Part shown: positions 33,553 to 36,207 of the stretch, piece by piece
Layout: each line of letters begins with the position of its first letter
Numbering within the stretch: the stretch's first letter is position 1
Made by a program: the position numbers and the translations under genes
Assembly: GCA_024643985.1 (NCBI GenBank)
Contig: JAHELW010000009.1
Location: forward strand, 1 to 36,207
Source of the DNA: Myxococcales bacterium
Lineage (GTDB): Bacteria; Myxococcota_A; Polyangia; Polyangiales; Houyiibacteriaceae
Direction: 5' to 3'
Length of the DNA stretch: 36,207 nucleotides
The notes under the pieces: generated by a model
Told to the model about the DNA's origin: nothing
The model's input: only the letters and a program-made list of their open reading frames with translations
The model's database searches: none

Positions 33553-35340
33553 ATGCGGTGGGTCGCTGGCGTCGTTCTTGGAGCGCTCCTGCTGTGCCCG
33601 TGGGGTTCGGCCCACTCACAGAATGATGCGCCCTCCTCCGAGGCCGCCGCGTCGAGTTGGCTCGTGATTCCCGCGCGGAATGGGGAAGTCGGGGGCGGCG
33701 CGAGCACGAGCGTCGAGTCCCTGCACCTCACGGCCGAGGCGCTCCGGCAGGAGCTTTCCGTTCGCGGCGAAGACGTCTGGCAGGCGGACCGGGCCTCCGA
33801 ACGCTTCGAGGTCGTGGGCTCTGCCCCTGCGCCCAAGGTGAGCCAAAGCGACATCGATCGGTGGGTCGAGCGCTCGCGTGCGGCGGTGCGCTATCTGGCG
33901 CGCGCCGATTACAAAGCCGCGCGGCGCGAGCTCAAGGCGGCGCAGCGGCTCGCGAACCGGGCCGCCGAGGAGCTCAACCGAGAGGCGGCGCGGGCACAGC
34001 AGGTCCTCGATACCTGCCTCTTCATGGTGCGGGCCTACGTCGAGACGAACAACGGCGCGGAGGCCCGGCGCCAGGCGCGCGAGTGCCGGCAGCTCGTTCC
34101 GCGCGTGGAGCCGAGCGCGTTTCGGCACACGCCGGAGGTGCGTGCCCTTCTTGCCGAGGTGGACGCGGAGATGGCCGCGGAGGCGCCGGGCACGCTCGAG
34201 GTGACGAGCACCGCGGCCGATTGTCTCGTCCGCATCAACGGCGTCGAGTTCGGGCGCGCGCCGCTTTCCGGCATCGAGCTTCCGGTGGGGACGTACCGGC
34301 TGCAGGTCGAGTGCGAAGAAGGCCGGCGGGGGCGGATTCATCGCGTGGCGGTGGTGAGCGGCGCCAACGCGTTTGCGTTCGATGCAGGGTTGGAGCGCGC
34401 GGTGCGCACGCGGCCGGTCCTGCACCTTCAATACGCGTCGGCGGAAGCGTGGGGGGAGCGGATGCAGCATTCGCAGCTCGTCGCGCGAACGCTCGGCGGC
34501 ACCGACGTCTTGGTGCTGAGCATCGTGCGCGAGGACGTCGTCCGGCTCGATCTCGGCGGGCCGCAGCGCGAGCCGGCGTCGACGTGGATCGCCGTTCACG
34601 ACGGCGCGCCCGAGTCGGAGGACCTGCGGCGTGCGTTCGATGCGATGTTCGACGGGCGGTCGGTCGATTTCACGGGAGCACACCCGATGGCGCGAGCGAG
34701 CTGGAAGGCCGAGGCTTTGCAGAAGACCGGGGCAGCGGTCGGTGCGCTCACGGCCGCGACGACGGCGGCCGAGTCTGAGGGGAGGCCGAGCTGGCGTGGG
34801 GTCCCCCGGCCGCGCAGCCAGCGGGTTGCGGGGTGGTCGCTCTTTGGGCTCGGCGTGGCAAGCGTGGGCGCGAGCGTTGGGCTTCACGTGTGGCGAGGCG
34901 AGCTCGGCGATCGTTTCGTCGGCTCGCCGGGGAACCTGAGCGCCGCGCAGCAGTGGAACGACGTGCGGATCGGCGTGTGGACGACCGCGGCCTTTGGCGG
35001 AGCGGCCACGGCCGCGGCAATGCCCCTTCTCCTTCCGGACTACGACCGGACGCCGTGGTGGGGTTGGACGCTTGGCGCCGTCGGGCTCGGGCTCACCGGC
35101 TACGCGATCTACGAGGGCGTCACGATGACGAGCTGTTCGGAGCCCTTCATCGGTGATGCCGGACGGGCGCAGGCGTGCGTCACTCGGGGGCAGGAGGCCG
35201 GGCGCTTGTCGCTGGCGCTCGCGGGGGCGGCGCCGCTTCTCACGGTCCCGCTCGTCTATTTGATTCGGCCGCTTCGCGCGGAGCCGACGGTTTCCGCGAG
35301 TCGCGCCGGCATCGTGGTACAGGTACGAAAGGCGTTTTGA
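33553..35340 (+). CDS. PEGA-domain membrane protein
   Basis: 595 residues from the ATG at 33553, set by AGGAG at 33544-33548 that overlaps the stop of the previous gene; the track start 132 bp earlier lies inside that gene. A signal peptide (MRWVAGVVLGALLLCPWGSA) leads to a helical, charged region (about 95-210, AAVRYLARADYKAARRELKAAQ) and a PEGA domain (about 213-275, GTLEVTSTAADCLVRINGVEFGRAPLSGIELPVGTYRL split here by family pattern). The C-terminal part has about four hydrophobic helices (VAGWSLFGLGVASVGASVGL; WWGWTLGAVGLGLTGYAIY and others). PEGA domains are surface-type beta modules common in myxobacteria. It belongs to an operon with the MopE-type lipoprotein and the following gene (TGATG overlap at 35338-35342). 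Confidence 0.78.
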   Translation: MRWVAGVVLGALLLCPWGSAHSQNDAPSSEAAASSWLVIPARNGEVGGGASTSVESLHLTAEALRQELSVRGEDVWQADRASERFEVVGSAPAPKVSQSDIDRWVERSRAAVRYLARADYKAARRELKAAQRLANRAAEELNREAARAQQVLDTCLFMVRAYVETNNGAEARRQARECRQLVPRVEPSAFRHTPEVRALLAEVDAEMAAEAPGTLEVTSTAADCLVRINGVEFGRAPLSGIELPVGTYRLQVECEEGRRGRIHRVAVVSGANAFAFDAGLERAVRTRPVLHLQYASAEAWGERMQHSQLVARTLGGTDVLVLSIVREDVVRLDLGGPQREPASTWIAVHDGAPESEDLRRAFDAMFDGRSVDFTGAHPMARASWKAEALQKTGAAVGALTAATTAAESEGRPSWRGVPRPRSQRVAGWSLFGLGVASVGASVGLHVWRGELGDRFVGSPGNLSAAQQWNDVRIGVWTTAAFGGAATAAAMPLLLPDYDRTPWWGWTLGAVGLGLTGYAIYEGVTMTSCSEPFIGDAGRAQACVTRGQEAGRLSLALAGAAPLLTVPLVYLIRPLRAEPTVSASRAGIVVQVRKAF

Positions 35341-36173
35341 TGACACCGGGGGGGCGCAGCCTGAGCTGGGTAGCGGGAGCGGTCGCGATGCTCGCGGCCT
35401 CGGCCGGAGCGCAGGAGGCGGAGCCAGGGGTCGTCGACGCTTCGCGTGCGGTGCTGGTGGCGCCGGTGCAGGGGAGTGAATCGATCGCGGACGAGCGCCG
35501 CGCGCGCGTCGCCAATGCGGTAGAGCGAGCGCTCGAGGCGAGGGGCTACGCGATCGTCGCCGGGAAGGCGCTGCTCGGGAGCGCCGTCGTCGCGTGCCGG
35601 ACTCCCGAGTGCATCGAGCAGAACCTCGATGCGGCCGAGGCCGAGCTGGCCATCGTGCCTGCGCTTTGGGCTCAGGAGAGCGGTGAGGAAGAGCTCACGC
35701 TCACGCTGCTCCGGCGGGCCGGGCGAAACCTGAACGTGAGCGGCAGCGTCGGCGAGGATCCGGCGGATGCCGCCGACGCGCTCGTCGACGTGCTGCTCGA
35801 AAAGCGTGCCGCTCTGGCGCCGCCAAGCGCGCCTGCCGCCGATGCGGGGCTCGCGGCAGAGCCGGACGCGGGGCGCGAGGCGGCGCCGAAGCACCCGCAC
35901 GCGTGGAAGGCAGGGCCGATCGTGCTGATCGCCGGCGGCGCGGCGGCCTTCGTCGCCATCGGCGTGAGCGCGGCCGTCAAGCGCGACGACCAGCAGCTCG
36001 ACACCTCGGCGGTCGCGGCCTGGTCGGCGGTCGGGGTCGCCTCGATTGCGGGCGGCGCGGCGTGGTGGGTCGTCGGCACGAAGCGTCGGCGGCCGGGCGC
36101 CGAGGGCGGGGCCCGTCGTGCGCCGGTTCTTGCGGTCCACCCTACCCGGATTGACTTGAGGCTCCGGTTTTGA
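35340..36173 (+). CDS. Exported protein with C-terminal membrane helices, unknown function
   Basis: 277 residues from the ATG at 35340, which overlaps the TGA of the PEGA gene by one base (TGATG), so it is translationally coupled. A signal peptide (SWVAGAVAMLAASAGAQ) precedes a soluble domain of about 150 residues (VLVAPVQGSESIADERRARVANAVERALEARGYAIV, with CRTPECIEQNL) resembling the small alpha/beta domain that often accompanies PEGA proteins in myxobacteria. Then an Ala/Pro linker and two hydrophobic helices (VLIAGGAAAFVAIGVSAAV and AVGVASIAGGAAWWVVG). It shares its general build with the PEGA protein, which suggests a common envelope complex. No family name can be given. Confidence 0.7.
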   Translation: MTPGGRSLSWVAGAVAMLAASAGAQEAEPGVVDASRAVLVAPVQGSESIADERRARVANAVERALEARGYAIVAGKALLGSAVVACRTPECIEQNLDAAEAELAIVPALWAQESGEEELTLTLLRRAGRNLNVSGSVGEDPADAADALVDVLLEKRAALAPPSAPAADAGLAAEPDAGREAAPKHPHAWKAGPIVLIAGGAAAFVAIGVSAAVKRDDQQLDTSAVAAWSAVGVASIAGGAAWWVVGTKRRRPGAEGGARRAPVLAVHPTRIDLRLRF

Positions 36174-36186
36174 ATAAGGGTACTTC

Positions 36187-36207
36187 ATGAGGTGCATCCT
36201 CATCTTG
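36187..36207 (+). CDS. Start of a further gene, cut by the window edge
   Basis: An ATG at 36187 follows AAGGG by six bases and opens with codons for MRCILIL, which looks like the beginning of a signal peptide. It is 13 bp after the previous stop and therefore probably the fourth gene of the MopE/PEGA operon. Only seven codons are visible. Confidence 0.5.

Noticed and set aside
31926-33854. 642-residue minus-strand ORF
   Set aside because: Antisense to the MopE-type lipoprotein gene and part of the PEGA gene, both supported by signal peptides and, for the PEGA gene, a ribosome site.
33616-35346. 576-residue minus-strand ORF
   Set aside because: Antisense to the PEGA gene; no domain and typical shadow composition.

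Overview
The window looks like chromosomal DNA of a high-GC Gram-negative bacterium, most probably a Myxococcota (Polyangia/Sandaracinaceae-like) genome. The grounds are: many secreted lipoproteins whose lipobox cysteine is followed by long Gly/Ser-rich spacers; MopE-type Cys/Asp repeats (CDGxDNDCDG); a PEGA-domain protein; a large hybrid histidine kinase; steroid and isoprenoid-type enzymes; and strong third-position GC bias, which also creates very long antisense shadow ORFs. The taxon is an inference from gene style. No rRNA or marker phylogeny was available. I see no tRNA, rRNA, CRISPR array, prophage or insertion sequence. No gap between called genes reaches 300 bases; the longest, 31774-32066, shows nothing I can name.

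Left part (1-9.2 kb): the 5' part of a Gly-rich lipoprotein gene leaving the window; a PhaC/lipase-like plus acyl-CoA-synthetase fusion resembling mycobacterial Rv1683; a divergent class 1 isoprenoid-synthase-like protein; a two-ACT-domain (GcvR-like) regulator; a class I/II aminotransferase; and NAD-dependent DNA ligase LigA. A 49-bp near-perfect palindrome with the core GGGGTCTGACCCC lies just upstream of ligA.

Middle (9.3-18.3 kb): a membrane hybrid sensor kinase with HisKA, HATPase, two receiver domains and Hpt; a coupled pair (BON-domain protein and coiled-coil/HhH-like membrane protein); RNA 2',3'-cyclic phosphodiesterase (ThpR); a strikingly eukaryote-like steroid 5-alpha-reductase homologue; a long TPR protein; and a nitronate-monooxygenase-family flavoprotein. 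The last is preceded by a second copy of the GGGGTC-type palindrome and by an AT-rich palindrome that fits the KstR operator consensus exactly.

Right part (18.3-36.2 kb) is dominated by envelope and secreted proteins: a pectinacetylesterase-family lipoprotein; a probable outer-membrane protein; a Xre/RES type II toxin-antitoxin pair with a recognisable promoter; two different zinc metalloprotease lipoproteins; a thioredoxin-like lipoprotein; an inhibitory-type serpin lipoprotein; a PHM/DBH-like copper monooxygenase lipoprotein with all six copper ligands; a 1198-residue Ig/alpha-beta-hydrolase lipoprotein; and an operon of a MopE-type lipoprotein, a PEGA protein and a further membrane protein, with the start of another gene at the window edge.

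The strongest leads are: (i) the KstR-like operator beside the flavoprotein, with a steroid 5-alpha-reductase homologue a few kilobases away; (ii) the copper monooxygenase lipoprotein; (iii) the serpin set among secreted proteases; and (iv) the RAYT/REP-like palindromes without a local transposase.
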